DNA of 64,000 nucleotides from an uncultured Marvinbryantia sp. Lineage in GTDB: Bacteria > Bacillota > Clostridia > Lachnospirales > Lachnospiraceae. The DNA is taken from positions 1-64,000 of the forward strand of contig CALDMO010000033.1 of NCBI GenBank assembly GCA_937915375.1, in the 5' to 3' direction. The notes below the pieces were generated by a model. That model worked only from the letters and a program-made list of their open reading frames with translations, was not told where the DNA came from and made no database searches. Positions 8,351-17,219 of this stretch are shown here, piece after piece. The translations under genes were made by a program, and so were the position numbers. Position 1 is the stretch's first letter, and each line of letters starts with the position of its first letter.

Positions 8351-10141
8351 ATGAGAATTACAGATGATATTCGTTATGTCGGCGTCAATGACCATCAGGT
8401 AGATCTCTTTGAAGGTCAGTATGTCGTACCGAATGGTATGGCTTACAACTCCTATGTAATCATGGACGAAAAAATTGCCGTTATGGACACCGTGGACATC
8501 CATTTCACACACGAATGGCTGGATAACATCGCAGAAGTTCTGAATGGCAAAAAACCGGATTATCTCATTGTACAGCATATGGAGCCGGATCATGCGGCAA
8601 ATATTGCTAATTTTATGAAAGCCTATCCGGATGCTACGATTGTCGCAAATGTAAAAACATTTGCTATGATGGAGCAGTTCTTTGATCTGGATTCAGATAC
8701 CAAAAAGCACATTGTAGAAAACGGCGGCACTCTTTCCCTTGGAAAACACCAGCTTACCTTTGTGTTCGCTCCAATGGTTCACTGGCCAGAGGTTATGGTT
8801 ACTTACGACAGCACAGAAAAAGTTCTTTTCGCTGCTGACGGTTTCGGCAAATTCGGTGCAAACGATGTAGAAGAAGAATGGGACTGTGAAGCACGCCGCT
8901 ATTATATCGGTATCGTTGGAAAATATGGTCCGCAGGTACAGGCTCTGTTAAAAGTTGCCGCTACACTGGATATTCAGATCATCTGCCCGCTGCACGGACC
9001 GGTTCTGACAGAAAATCTTGGTCATTATCTTAACCTGTATGACATCTGGTCTTCCTACAAAGTAGAAAGCGAAGGCGTTGTGATCGCATACACTTCCGTA
9101 TACGGTAATACAAAAAAAGCAGTGGAACTACTGGCTGCAAAACTGAAAGAAGAAGGCTGCCCGAAAGTTGTTGTTCACGACCTTGCCCGCACCGATATGG
9201 CTGAAGCCGTTGAAAATGCGTTCCGTTACGGTAAACTGGTACTTGCTACCACTACCTACAATGCGGAAATCTTCCCATTCATGCGTGAATTCATCAATCA
9301 TCTGACTGAACGTAATTTCCAGAACCGTACAGTTGCGTTTATTCAAAACGGTACTTGGGCGCCGTTGGCAACCAAAGTCATGAAGAACATGCTGTCCGGA
9401 TGTAAGAACCTCACCTATGCACAGACTGAGGTCACCATTAAATCCGCAGTAAAGGCTGATACCAAAGAAGCGCTTAACGCACTGGCAGAAGAACTTTGCC
9501 GTGATTATATCGCACAGTCTGACGATAAAGCAGACAAAAACGATATGCGTGCCCTCTTTAAAATCGGTTACGGTCTGTATGTTGTAACTTGCAATGACGG
9601 TAAAAAAGACAATGGTCTGATTGTAAACACCGTCACACAGCTGACTGATACGCCGAACCGCGTAGCAGTTAATATCAACAAGCAGAACTACTCTCATCAT
9701 GTCATCAAACAGACCGGTAAGCTGAATGTCAATTGTCTCTCTGTAGAAGCACCGTTTGACGTATTCCAGCGTTTCGGTTTCCAGAGCGGTAGAACTGTCG
9801 ATAAATTTGAAGGCTTTGCACCACTCCACTCTGACAACGGACTGGCATTTTTGCCGCGTTATATCAACGCGTTTATGTCACTGGAGGTAGAGTCTTATGT
9901 AGATCTTGATACACATGGTATGTTCATCTGTAAAGTAACAGAAGCCCGTGTTATGTCTGACAAAGAGACAATGAGCTACAACTATTATCAGGCAAATGTA
10001 AAACCGAAGCCACAGACAGAAGGCAAAAAAGGATATGTCTGCAAAGTCTGCGGATGGATTTATGAAGGCGACGAACTTCCGGAAGATATTGTCTGCCCGC
10101 TTTGTAAACACGGCGCAGCCGATTTCGAACCGATTGCATAA
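8351..10141 (+). CDS. Flavodiiron protein with flavodoxin, flavin reductase and rubredoxin domains
   Basis: A 596-residue multidomain A-type flavoprotein that should reduce O2 to water and/or NO to N2O in the cytoplasm. Domain 1 (about 1-245) is metallo-beta-lactamase-like with diiron ligands in HMEPDH (77-82), MVHWPE, AADGFG and CPLHGP. Domain 2 (about 248-390) is flavodoxin (YTSVYGNTKKA). Domain 3 (about 405-555) is a flavin-reductase-like split barrel (NGLIVNTVTQLTDTPNR). Domain 4 (about 560-596) is rubredoxin with CKVC and CPLC. All electron-transfer steps except the NAD(P)H source are thus in one chain. It is monocistronic with its own promoter and a downstream hairpin. Confidence 0.92.
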   Translation: MRITDDIRYVGVNDHQVDLFEGQYVVPNGMAYNSYVIMDEKIAVMDTVDIHFTHEWLDNIAEVLNGKKPDYLIVQHMEPDHAANIANFMKAYPDATIVANVKTFAMMEQFFDLDSDTKKHIVENGGTLSLGKHQLTFVFAPMVHWPEVMVTYDSTEKVLFAADGFGKFGANDVEEEWDCEARRYYIGIVGKYGPQVQALLKVAATLDIQIICPLHGPVLTENLGHYLNLYDIWSSYKVESEGVVIAYTSVYGNTKKAVELLAAKLKEEGCPKVVVHDLARTDMAEAVENAFRYGKLVLATTTYNAEIFPFMREFINHLTERNFQNRTVAFIQNGTWAPLATKVMKNMLSGCKNLTYAQTEVTIKSAVKADTKEALNALAEELCRDYIAQSDDKADKNDMRALFKIGYGLYVVTCNDGKKDNGLIVNTVTQLTDTPNRVAVNINKQNYSHHVIKQTGKLNVNCLSVEAPFDVFQRFGFQSGRTVDKFEGFAPLHSDNGLAFLPRYINAFMSLEVESYVDLDTHGMFICKVTEARVMSDKETMSYNYYQANVKPKPQTEGKKGYVCKVCGWIYEGDELPEDIVCPLCKHGAADFEPIA

Positions 10142-10192
10142 ATTACTGAAAATATGATACTGTAATTTTAAAAATCTGTTTCTCACAGATAT

Positions 10193-10230
10193 GCGCTGTT
10201 TTTATTCGTATTCCCGGATAAAAACAGCGC
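10193..10230 (+). terminator. Hairpin after the flavodiiron gene, probable terminator
   Basis: A perfect 13-bp stem, GCGCTGTTTTTAT (10193-10205) with ATAAAAACAGCGC (10218-10230). A T-rich run comes only about 20 bases further on, so termination is likely but not textbook. A smaller hairpin (ATCTGT/ACAGAT, 10174-10190) precedes it. Confidence 0.5.
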
Positions 10231-10323
10231 TGTCCGTTGGGAAACATTTTTTATTTTAATCCGCACTGGCACTCTTCTGCTTCTTCGCATATAGTAAAAA
10301 GACAGCTCTTTTGCGAGGTTTTT

Positions 10324-11343
10324 ATGAAACGAAAATTAATTTCTATCCTGTGCAGTACCATGATGACAATCAGCGCGGTCACTGCCGCTGTTTCCGCAGA
10401 GGATACCACAGAAAAAAGTCTGCAGAAAGTCACACTAAATGAAGTAGCGCACTCCATCTTTTACGCGCCGCAATATGCAGCCTACGAACTGGGCTATTTT
10501 GAAGAAGAAGGCATTGATCTGGAAATTGTCACCGGATTCGGTGCGGATAAGGTTATGACTGCCGTACTCTCCGGCGAGGCCGAGATCGGCTTTATGGGAA
10601 GCGAAACAACGGTTTATGCCTACAACCAGGGGGCTTCCGATTACGTGGTCAACTTTGCCCAGCTGACACAGCGTGCCGGAAACTTTCTTGTCGCCCGCGA
10701 GAAAATGTCGGACTTTCAATGGTCAGATTTAATTGGCAAGGAAGTACTGGGCGGAAGAAAAGGTGGTATGCCACAGATGGTATTTGAATATATCTTAAAA
10801 CAAAATAACATTGATCCGGCAGAAGATCTTGAGATTGATCAGAGCATCGATTTCGGTTCCACTGCTGCTGCCTTCTCCGGCGGACAGGGGGAATTTACGA
10901 TAGAATTTGAACCTAGCGCGACTGCTCTTGAAAAAGAAGGCGTCGGTTACGTCGTCGCCTCCCTCGGTGTAGACTCCGGCTATGTTCCATACACTTCCTA
11001 TAGTGCAAAATCAAGCTACATGGAAGAACATCCGGAAATCATCCAAGGTTTCACAAACGCCCTGCAAAAAGGAATGGATTTTGTAAATTCTCATACGCCG
11101 CAGGAAATCGCTGAAGTGATTGCCCCGCAGTTCCCTGACAGCGATCTGGAAACTATTACTGCTATCATTTCCCGCTATGCCAAGCAGGACACCTGGAAAG
11201 AAAACCTCCTTTTTGAAAAAGACAGTTTCACGCTCCTGCAAGACATTCTGGAAATGGCGGGAGAACTCGGCGAACGCGTCCCATACGAAAAACTGGTAAC
11301 GACAGAGTATGCAAAAACTGCAGCTGCATCTCAAGGAAAATAA
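10324..11343 (+). CDS. ABC transporter substrate-binding protein, NMT1/SsuA-like (orphan)
   Basis: A 339-residue exported binding protein. The signal peptide is MKRKLISILCSTMMTISAVTAAVSA (cleavage near residue 25, by its VSA end). The mature part shows the NMT1/THI5 pattern: HSIFYAPQYAAYELGYFEEEGIDLEIV, then VLSGEAEIGFMGSETTVYAYNQG. The fold usually binds sulfonates, nitrate or thiamine precursors. ATG 10324 was chosen over an upstream in-frame ATG at 10237 because it begins the signal peptide. No cognate permease or ATPase is adjacent; the next gene is feoB on the other strand. Confidence 0.85.
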   Translation: MKRKLISILCSTMMTISAVTAAVSAEDTTEKSLQKVTLNEVAHSIFYAPQYAAYELGYFEEEGIDLEIVTGFGADKVMTAVLSGEAEIGFMGSETTVYAYNQGASDYVVNFAQLTQRAGNFLVAREKMSDFQWSDLIGKEVLGGRKGGMPQMVFEYILKQNNIDPAEDLEIDQSIDFGSTAAAFSGGQGEFTIEFEPSATALEKEGVGYVVASLGVDSGYVPYTSYSAKSSYMEEHPEIIQGFTNALQKGMDFVNSHTPQEIAEVIAPQFPDSDLETITAIISRYAKQDTWKENLLFEKDSFTLLQDILEMAGELGERVPYEKLVTTEYAKTAAASQGK

Positions 11344-11374
11344 ACATCGCTTCTAAAATATATCGGAAAAAATA

Positions 11375-11421
11375 AAACAATAAATCTGCCGATATCTGTT
11401 TTAAAGGCAGATTTATTGTTT
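11375..11421. terminator. Bidirectional terminator between the binding protein and feoB
   Basis: A 16-bp stem, 11375-11390 with 11406-11421 (core AATAAATCTGCC / GGCAGATTTATT). Runs of T follow on both strands, so it can end both convergent transcripts. Confidence 0.85.
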
Positions 11422-11478
11422 TTAACTCGTATCTTTACAATATTTTCTTTATGGTATTACGATCAGGAAAAGTCTGGC

Positions 11479-13464
11479 TCAGAATAATCGGCTTCCCACC
11501 TGGAATACCAAAGTTGCCGCGCCCCAGGCCAGCAGCAGCTGAAACGCCATCATTTTAATTGTAAATACCCAAGAATTTGTTTCCTTTTTAATCGTGCCGA
11601 CTGTTGCCGCGCATGGAATATACAACAGACAGAATACCATCATCGCATATGCGTTCACCGTAGTAAATCCGTATGTGCCCAGATTTGCAACAATCTGACT
11701 CATACCGGCTGCTGAATTCGCATTGCCAACGCCGAACAGAACCGCAAGACTGGAAACAACCACTTCCTTTGCGGAAATACCGGATATCAACGCAACGATA
11801 ATCTGCCAAAGGCCAAGTCCTGCCGGAGCCATCACCGGCTCTAACCATCTGCCAAGATATGCTCCGAAACTCTGCGAAATATCCGTCGTAAGCCCTGAAA
11901 AATTAAAGTTCAGCACAAACCAGATCACAATAGAAGCAATAAATATTGTCGTTCCGGCTTTCGTCAGATAATCTCTGACTTTATCCCACACATAACGCGC
12001 AATCGTTCTTGCATTCGGTGCCTTATACTCCGGCAGCTCAATCAACAGCGCATGGCTATGACTGCGTTTCTGCATACGGCTGGTAATCTTCGCGATAATG
12101 ATTGCCGTTGCCATTCCCAGTACATACATCGAAAACGCTGCCAGTACTGCATATTTCCCGAAAAACATATCCGCAAATAACACATAGATCGGCAGACGCG
12201 CCGAACAGGACATAAACGGCGTTACAAAAATTGTTCTCCGCCTGTCTTCCTCTTCCTCCAGAGCACGCGTTGCCATTACCGCCGGAACCGTACAGCCAAA
12301 TCCAAGTACCATTGGAAGGAACGCTTTTCCTGAAAGTCCGACGCTGCCCATAATATTATCCATCACATAGGCCACGCGAGCCATATAACCGCTGTCCTCC
12401 AATACTGCCAGTGACAGAAACAAAATAAAAATATTCGGCAAAAAGGTAAGAATGCCGCCCACTCCAGCTATGATACCGTCCACAATCAGTGACTGCAGCC
12501 AGTCTGCTACCGAAAGATACTGCAGTGCATTGGATACCGCCGTCGAAAACAGTTCCAACCCTATTTCAAACCATCCCTTTAGCGCATCCCCAACCGCAAA
12601 AGTCAGCAAAAATACGCATGCCATAATGCATAGAAAAACCGGCACACCCCAAATGCGGTGCGTCAGGATACGGTCAATCTTATCTGTACGAGCCGCTTTT
12701 TCTTCCTTGTGAAACAGGCTTTCCTCAATAACCTCTTCGATATAATTATATTTTTGATTGACAATTCGCCGTTCATACGAAGAATCTTCTACTACTGCCG
12801 CTATCTCCGGATACTGTTCGCAGATAGCCTCATCCTGTTCCAACAGTTTAATTGCCAGCCAACGCTCGTTTTTATACTCCGGATTTTTTTTCTTTAAAAG
12901 ACTGCCGATTTCAGCAATCTTCTGTTCGATATCGGTACTGTATTCCACCACATGACCTTTCGGGCCTTCGATGTAATGATGCTTTACCGCATGCATCAAT
13001 ACATCCAAACCGCTCCGTCTGCGTGCAGAAACCGGCACAACCGGGATTTCTCCCAAAAGTTCCGGCAGACGGTGCATATCAATTTCCATTCCGCGCTCTT
13101 CTACGATGTCCATCATGTTCATAGCCAAAATCACCGGCTTGCCCATCTCTAAAAGCTGCATCGTCAGGTAAAGATTTCTCTCCATCGCAGACGCATCAAT
13201 AATATTGACGATCACATCAATATTATCATTTAATATACAATAGCGCGTCACCTGTTCCTCAATGGAATAACACGCCAGACTGTAAATCCCCGGCGTGTCA
13301 ATTAATGTAATGTGCTGTCCTTTGTATGTTGTCTCACCTTCTTTTCGCTCCACCGTAACGCCCGGCCAATTTGCCACTTTTAAATTAGCCCCGGTATACG
13401 CGTTAAATAAGGTCGTCTTTCCACAGTTCGGGTTTCCCACGAACGCTACACGTATTGTATCCAT
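11479..13464 (-). CDS. feoB: Ferrous iron transporter FeoB
   Basis: A 661-residue inner-membrane Fe(II) importer with an N-terminal GTPase. The G motifs are GNPNCGKTT (G1, 10-18), NWPGVTVE (G2), DTPGIYSL (G3) and NMMD (G4). A linker domain follows and then the membrane part with two Gate regions (SGYMARVAYVMD; KEVVVSSLAVLFG). I chose ATG 13464 (MDTIRVAFVG) two bases after the feoA stop, with GAGGA inside feoA as the ribosome binding site; the frame upstream of this ATG lies within feoA. It is cotranscribed with feoA and probably ftsW. Confidence 0.95.
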   Translation of the reverse strand: MDTIRVAFVGNPNCGKTTLFNAYTGANLKVANWPGVTVERKEGETTYKGQHITLIDTPGIYSLACYSIEEQVTRYCILNDNIDVIVNIIDASAMERNLYLTMQLLEMGKPVILAMNMMDIVEERGMEIDMHRLPELLGEIPVVPVSARRRSGLDVLMHAVKHHYIEGPKGHVVEYSTDIEQKIAEIGSLLKKKNPEYKNERWLAIKLLEQDEAICEQYPEIAAVVEDSSYERRIVNQKYNYIEEVIEESLFHKEEKAARTDKIDRILTHRIWGVPVFLCIMACVFLLTFAVGDALKGWFEIGLELFSTAVSNALQYLSVADWLQSLIVDGIIAGVGGILTFLPNIFILFLSLAVLEDSGYMARVAYVMDNIMGSVGLSGKAFLPMVLGFGCTVPAVMATRALEEEEDRRRTIFVTPFMSCSARLPIYVLFADMFFGKYAVLAAFSMYVLGMATAIIIAKITSRMQKRSHSHALLIELPEYKAPNARTIARYVWDKVRDYLTKAGTTIFIASIVIWFVLNFNFSGLTTDISQSFGAYLGRWLEPVMAPAGLGLWQIIVALISGISAKEVVVSSLAVLFGVGNANSAAGMSQIVANLGTYGFTTVNAYAMMVFCLLYIPCAATVGTIKKETNSWVFTIKMMAFQLLLAWGAATLVFQVGSRLF

Positions 13465-13466
13465 CT

Positions 13467-13688
13467 CTATAGTTCCTCTATCTGTATCCCTTTTGCGAAT
13501 TCTTTTCCGAGCGCCCATCTGGCGCCTCTGGCCTTTATAATCACCGCACCGTTTTTCTTTTTATTCAATATCTCGATCCGGGTTCCCGCAAAGATTCCCA
13601 GCGCTTCCAGGCGGCGCATAATGTCCTCCTCCAACGCAACTCCGGCAACGGTATATGCTTTTTCTATTGTCCCCTCAAATACTGTCAC
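13467..13688 (-). CDS. feoA: FeoA family protein
   Basis: A 73-residue SH3-like FeoA that supports FeoB-dependent ferrous iron uptake. Typical features are the LEEDIMRRLEALGIFAGTRIEIL core and the ALGKEFAKGIQIEEL end. The start is GTG at 13688 (GTGACAGT), overlapping the ftsW stop by four bases, with AAGGAG inside the end of ftsW. Translation is therefore probably coupled to ftsW on one side and to feoB on the other. Confidence 0.9.
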   Translation of the reverse strand: MTVFEGTIEKAYTVAGVALEEDIMRRLEALGIFAGTRIEILNKKKNGAVIIKARGARWALGKEFAKGIQIEEL

Positions 13689-14866
13689 TGCTTTTCTCCT
13701 TCGTCATGAAACCTAATCTGCCTTGACACACTCAAGGCCAATGCCATTTCCGCCATCAAAAATAGAATCGACGTACCGCCATAACTAATAAACGGCAGCG
13801 TAATACCGGTCGTCGGAATCGCGTTTGTCACTACCGCAATATTCAGCACCACCTGCAGAGCAATATGTATAAATACACCAGCCGCAATCAGAGAACCAAG
13901 CAGATCAGGCGCATTCTGCGCAATAAACACCAGCCGGTACAGCATGAAAGCAAACAATAGACACATCATCACTGCCCCAAAGATGCCAAGTTCTTCGCAG
14001 ATGATTGAAAAAATCATATCATTCTGTGCCTCCGGTACATAATCCAGCTTCTGCAGACTATTTCCAAGTCCTTTTCCGAACAGCCTTCCGGAACCAATCG
14101 CATAAAGTCCCTGCATAACCTGATATCCGCCAACACTCTCATTTGCCTCCGGATTCAACCACACCATAATACGCCGCAACCGAAAATTTTCACTACTGAC
14201 AACCTTACTTGCATAATAAACGACACCAACCGCCACCGCCGCTACTCCGGCTCCGCCTACAATAAAAGGCATATTTTTCGGAAACACAATAAACAGCAGT
14301 CCGACCGTGATACCGGCAATAATGATCGCCGTACTAAGGTTGTCCGTAAACGCCAATGTCAAAAATGAGGTCAGCGCACCGGATAATAAAATGGTCCAAA
14401 AAGCCTGCCAGGTTTTCACTTTGCTGCCCATCTTTGTAATCAGAACCGGCAAAAATAAAATAATCGCAACCTTTGCCATCTCCGCCGGCTGAAAAGAAAT
14501 CGGTCCGAAATAAATCCAGCGCTTTGCACCGTTCAGCTCTGTTCCGATAAATTTCGTCAAAAATAACAGAATATTTGATATCACATACAAGATTCCCGCA
14601 AACTTTGCGAAAAGATGATAATCAAACTGCGACACGCCGATCGCAATAACAATACACACCGCACTGATTACTGCCTGCTTGGAAAAATACTCCATATCAT
14701 TTCCAAAATCCAGCTGTGCGGAATAAGCGCTTGTGCTGTACAGCATAACCAGGCCGAAGCACATCAGCAAAATTACGCTGGCCAGCAAATTATAATCATA
14801 ATACTCAGGATTTTTAACCAGAAATAGGATCTTCCTGCGTCTGTTTTTCTTTCTTTTTTTTGCCAT
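13685..14866 (-). CDS. FtsW/RodA/SpoVE family peptidoglycan glycosyltransferase
   Basis: A 393-residue SEDS-family membrane glycosyltransferase that polymerises lipid II. After a very basic N-terminus (KKRKKNRRRK) there are about ten membrane segments. Family motifs include LNGAKRWIYFGPISFQPAEMAK (key run AKRWI...QPAE), the SIICEELG motif and IPTTGITLPFISYGGTS near the end. Whether it is FtsW, RodA or the sporulation form SpoVE cannot be settled from the sequence; the Q-P-A-E form is shared. No partner penicillin-binding protein is nearby. It is unusual in preceding feoA-feoB with a four-base overlap. Confidence 0.88.
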   Translation of the reverse strand: MAKKRKKNRRRKILFLVKNPEYYDYNLLASVILLMCFGLVMLYSTSAYSAQLDFGNDMEYFSKQAVISAVCIVIAIGVSQFDYHLFAKFAGILYVISNILLFLTKFIGTELNGAKRWIYFGPISFQPAEMAKVAIILFLPVLITKMGSKVKTWQAFWTILLSGALTSFLTLAFTDNLSTAIIIAGITVGLLFIVFPKNMPFIVGGAGVAAVAVGVVYYASKVVSSENFRLRRIMVWLNPEANESVGGYQVMQGLYAIGSGRLFGKGLGNSLQKLDYVPEAQNDMIFSIICEELGIFGAVMMCLLFAFMLYRLVFIAQNAPDLLGSLIAAGVFIHIALQVVLNIAVVTNAIPTTGITLPFISYGGTSILFLMAEMALALSVSRQIRFHDEGEKQ

Positions 14867-14905
14867 GAATAAGCTCCCCTGTACACTTTTTCATTCACAC
14901 GATAC

Positions 14906-14934
14906 ATTATGCCACAAATGACAGGCAGATACAA
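14906..14934 (-). promoter_or_regulatory. Promoter of the ftsW-feoA-feoB operon
   Basis: On the minus strand TTGTAT (14929-14934) and CATAAT (14906-14911) are 17 bases apart, 39 bases before the ftsW ATG. Confidence 0.6.
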
Positions 14935-15042
14935 TCTTAAATTTCCGTGGAATTCCGCTGAGATTTTGTTGATTTTTTCTTTCTCTGTCAATTTCTATTT
15001 TCATGCATAAAATAATAGAGAACAACATAGTAAGGAGTCATT

Positions 15043-15240
15043 ATGAATCAGTGTCAATCCCGTGAACCAAGATATTCACCGTGCAGCCGCGATCCGCTTT
15101 CCGGTATGCCGCTTGCTATGGCATATGTGCCGTGGCAGACATTTCATCATACGTTTGAACTTTGTAAAGGACTTCAAATGGGAACCATCTTCCCGGAACT
15201 TTGCAAACCATTTTGTGGAATGCGAGGTGGCTGTCGATGA
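15043..15240 (+). CDS. cotJA: Spore coat associated protein CotJA
   Basis: A 65-residue spore coat protein. It has the CotJA pattern LAMAYVPWQTFHHTFEL followed by GTIFPELCKPFCG. The start ATG has AAGGAG seven bases upstream. It is the first gene of the cotJABC operon and its stop overlaps the cotJB start (ATGA). The three proteins are expected in the mother cell and in the inner coat. A sporulation sigma factor promoter would be expected upstream in 14935-15035, but I cannot call one with confidence. Confidence 0.88.
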   Translation: MNQCQSREPRYSPCSRDPLSGMPLAMAYVPWQTFHHTFELCKGLQMGTIFPELCKPFCGMRGGCR

Positions 15241-15638
15241 ACAGAAATTATCAAATGAACCAATCCTGCCCGATGAATTCCCAGCAGAACATGAAGCAGG
15301 GCTGTCCGGCAGATTCCCATCAAACCAGAATTCAAAACAGCCGTCCCGACCCACACGAGACAATGTCGCAGCACCAGCTGCTCTGTCATATTTCTGAAGT
15401 CAGCTTCGCGGTTGATGATATTCTTTTATATCTGGACACTCATGTAAATGATGAGGCCGCGCGTGCTTATGCGAACGAAATGATCCAAATGCGCAATGCC
15501 GCTTCAGCCGTTTATGCCAGACGTTTCGGTCCTTTAACGATTGATGCAGCTGCCGAACGCCCTTGTAAAAACTGGGAATGGGCGACACAGCCATGGCCTT
15601 GGGAAACTCCGGCAAACCAGAGAGGAGGATGCAGATAA
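15237..15638 (+). CDS. cotJB: Spore coat protein CotJB
   Basis: A 133-residue CotJB. The conserved core is ISEVSFAVDDILLYLDTHVNDEAARAY (residues about 60-85), and it ends with the tryptophan-rich WEWATQPWPWE. The first 50 residues are a low-complexity N/M/Q-rich extension (MNRNYQMNQSCPMNSQQ) not found in short CotJB proteins. I chose ATG 15237, which overlaps the cotJA stop, with GAGGTGG upstream. Confidence 0.88.
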   Translation: MNRNYQMNQSCPMNSQQNMKQGCPADSHQTRIQNSRPDPHETMSQHQLLCHISEVSFAVDDILLYLDTHVNDEAARAYANEMIQMRNAASAVYARRFGPLTIDAAAERPCKNWEWATQPWPWETPANQRGGCR

Positions 15639-16265
15639 ATGTGGAATTATGAAAAAAGATTGCAGTATCCAATCAACATTACCACGCCGAACGCCAAATT
15701 GGCACAATTTATCCTGAGTCAATACGGTGGACCTGATGGTGAGTTGGCCGCTTCTATGCGCTATCTTTCTCAGCGTTATTCCATGCCGGACCGCCGGGTC
15801 ATGGGTGTCCTGACCGATATCGGAACAGAGGAACTTGCGCATCTTGAAATGGTCGCAACCATTGTGCATCAGCTGACACGTAACTTATCAATGGAAGAAA
15901 TCGAAAACTCTGGGCTCGGTACCTATTATATCGATCATACTATCGGTATCTGGCCGCAGGCTGCCGGAGGCGTTCCGTTTAACGCTTGCGAATTCCAATC
16001 AAAGGGCGACGCCATCACCGATCTTCAGGAAGATTTGGCAGCAGAACAAAAAGCCCGCGTCACTTACGACAATATTTTGCGCGTCGTGCGCAACACACCA
16101 GAAGTGGCGGATCCGATCCGATTCCTGCGTGAACGCGAAATCGTCCACTACCAACGTTTCGGTGAAGCCTTGCGTCTGATCCAGGATGATCTTGACAGCA
16201 AAAACTTCTACGCATTCAACCCGGGCTTTGATAAACCGGCAACCTGCCCGGACTGCGGTCATTAA
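15639..16265 (+). CDS. cotJC: Spore coat protein CotJC, manganese-catalase family
   Basis: A 208-residue protein of the manganese catalase fold (four-helix bundle, dimanganese site). Ligand-type residues are seen in IGTEELAHLEMVATIVHQL and in LREREIVHYQRFGEAL. It starts directly after the cotJB stop (TAA ATG). The C-terminal tail FDKPATCPDCGH adds a CPDCGH cysteine motif. It may protect the spore against peroxide, but coat structural function is equally supported by the family. Confidence 0.92.
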   Translation: MWNYEKRLQYPINITTPNAKLAQFILSQYGGPDGELAASMRYLSQRYSMPDRRVMGVLTDIGTEELAHLEMVATIVHQLTRNLSMEEIENSGLGTYYIDHTIGIWPQAAGGVPFNACEFQSKGDAITDLQEDLAAEQKARVTYDNILRVVRNTPEVADPIRFLREREIVHYQRFGEALRLIQDDLDSKNFYAFNPGFDKPATCPDCGH

Positions 16266-16295
16266 CCCCTACCGTATTCCGTATAAAACGTGAAA

Positions 16296-16341
16296 ATATC
16301 CCTCAAAAAGCCATGCAAACGTGTGGCTTTCTGAGGGATAT
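16296..16341. terminator. Terminator between cotJC and the lipoprotein gene
   Basis: A long stem pairs ATATCCCTCA-AAAGCCA (16296-16313) with TGGCTTT-TGAGGGATAT (16324-16341). It lies between convergent genes. T-rich sequence follows on both sides. Confidence 0.8.
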
Positions 16342-16386
16342 CTCTACTCCTTTTCTTTTCCGACGCTTTCTGTTTCCAAGCACCGA

Positions 16387-16956
16387 TCATCTGCCGCTGC
16401 AGATATGATTGCGGAAGATATTTCCTGTCTCATACCAGTTCAAGCAGTCCGGACACTGTGCCATCGCCTGTTCGACCGATGACTCCGCTTCATAGCCGCC
16501 TTCAATGCGATCGCGTTCCGACAGCACATGGCGGTCGTACGGGTTCCAAAGGCCGCCGTCCGGCTGAGCATAAAACCACTCACCGCAGTATGGACACTGC
16601 ATGTATTCTTCCTCATATACCGGAGTTGCTTCTGTCACGTTCTGCTGTGCGTCTGCATTTACCTGTGCCGGCATTTCCGCCTGCACAGATGCAGGCGCTT
16701 CACTCGGTGCCTGTACCGCTGCTTCTGTCTGCGGCTGATTCTGTATCTGTGCCGGCGCTTCCATCTTTTTCTCTGTTATTTCTTCTTCTGTTGTTATTTC
16801 TTCTTCTGTTGTCGTTTCCTCTGTGGTTTGGGTTTCCGTCTCTGTTTCTGTTATCTGAGTCTCTGTCTGTTTCTCCGTTTTCTCAGCCTTATTACAAGCC
16901 GTCAGGCTCACGGCCAGCACCATGCCAAGTGTGATTATGATCCATTTCTTTTTCAT
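16387..16956 (-). CDS. Lipoprotein with Thr/Glu-rich stalk and two C-terminal CxxC (zinc-ribbon-like) motifs
   Basis: A 189-residue protein of unknown function. A lipoprotein signal ends in the lipobox LTAC at residue 21. It is followed by a low-complexity Thr/Glu stalk (residues about 25-65, repeats of TETQ, TTEEE, ITEKK) and a Gln/Ala/Pro-rich spacer. The C-terminal 70 residues hold QCPYCGEWF and a later His, then QCPDCLNWY with a terminal NHIC. This is the layout of two zinc-ribbon units displayed outside the cell. I do not recognise the family. It is monocistronic between two terminators. Confidence 0.7.
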   Translation of the reverse strand: MKKKWIIITLGMVLAVSLTACNKAEKTEKQTETQITETETETQTTEETTTEEEITTEEEITEKKMEAPAQIQNQPQTEAAVQAPSEAPASVQAEMPAQVNADAQQNVTEATPVYEEEYMQCPYCGEWFYAQPDGGLWNPYDRHVLSERDRIEGGYEAESSVEQAMAQCPDCLNWYETGNIFRNHICSGR

Positions 16957-17178
16957 CTATAATACCCCCTCTCGCCACTATTATTGTATTTTCATCGTAC
17001 CTTATAATGTCCATTTTGTCAAAACAATTTATGATTTTATCTAAAAATAAACCCACTATCTGTACACAACATCCAGTAAAAAGATGCAGCAGTACATTCC
17101 TGTGCCGTCTTTTTTCTTCGCACAAGTGTACATCTCACGAAACATTTTTTATATATAAGAAAGTTCTCACTTTACGCA

Positions 17179-17206
17179 AAATGAGGCTGTAAAAACAGCC
17201 CCATTT
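17179..17206 (-). terminator. Terminator of the DUF3798/sugar-type ABC operon
   Basis: The stem AAATGAGGCTGT (17179-17190) / ACAGCCCCATTT (17195-17206) has one mismatch, and TTTT follows on the minus strand. It sits just after the last permease gene. Confidence 0.75.
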
Positions 17207-17219
17207 CTATATCTTATAC

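Noticed and set aside
10174..10230. Riboswitch upstream of the NMT1-like receptor
   Set aside because: Two simple hairpins were considered as a thiamine-type riboswitch, but no conserved TPP core can be seen. A terminator of the flavodiiron gene explains them.
16780..16870. Tandem DNA repeat in the lipoprotein gene
   Set aside because: The short TTCTTCTG-like repeats encode the Thr/Glu stalk; they are part of a low-complexity protein region and not a separate element.
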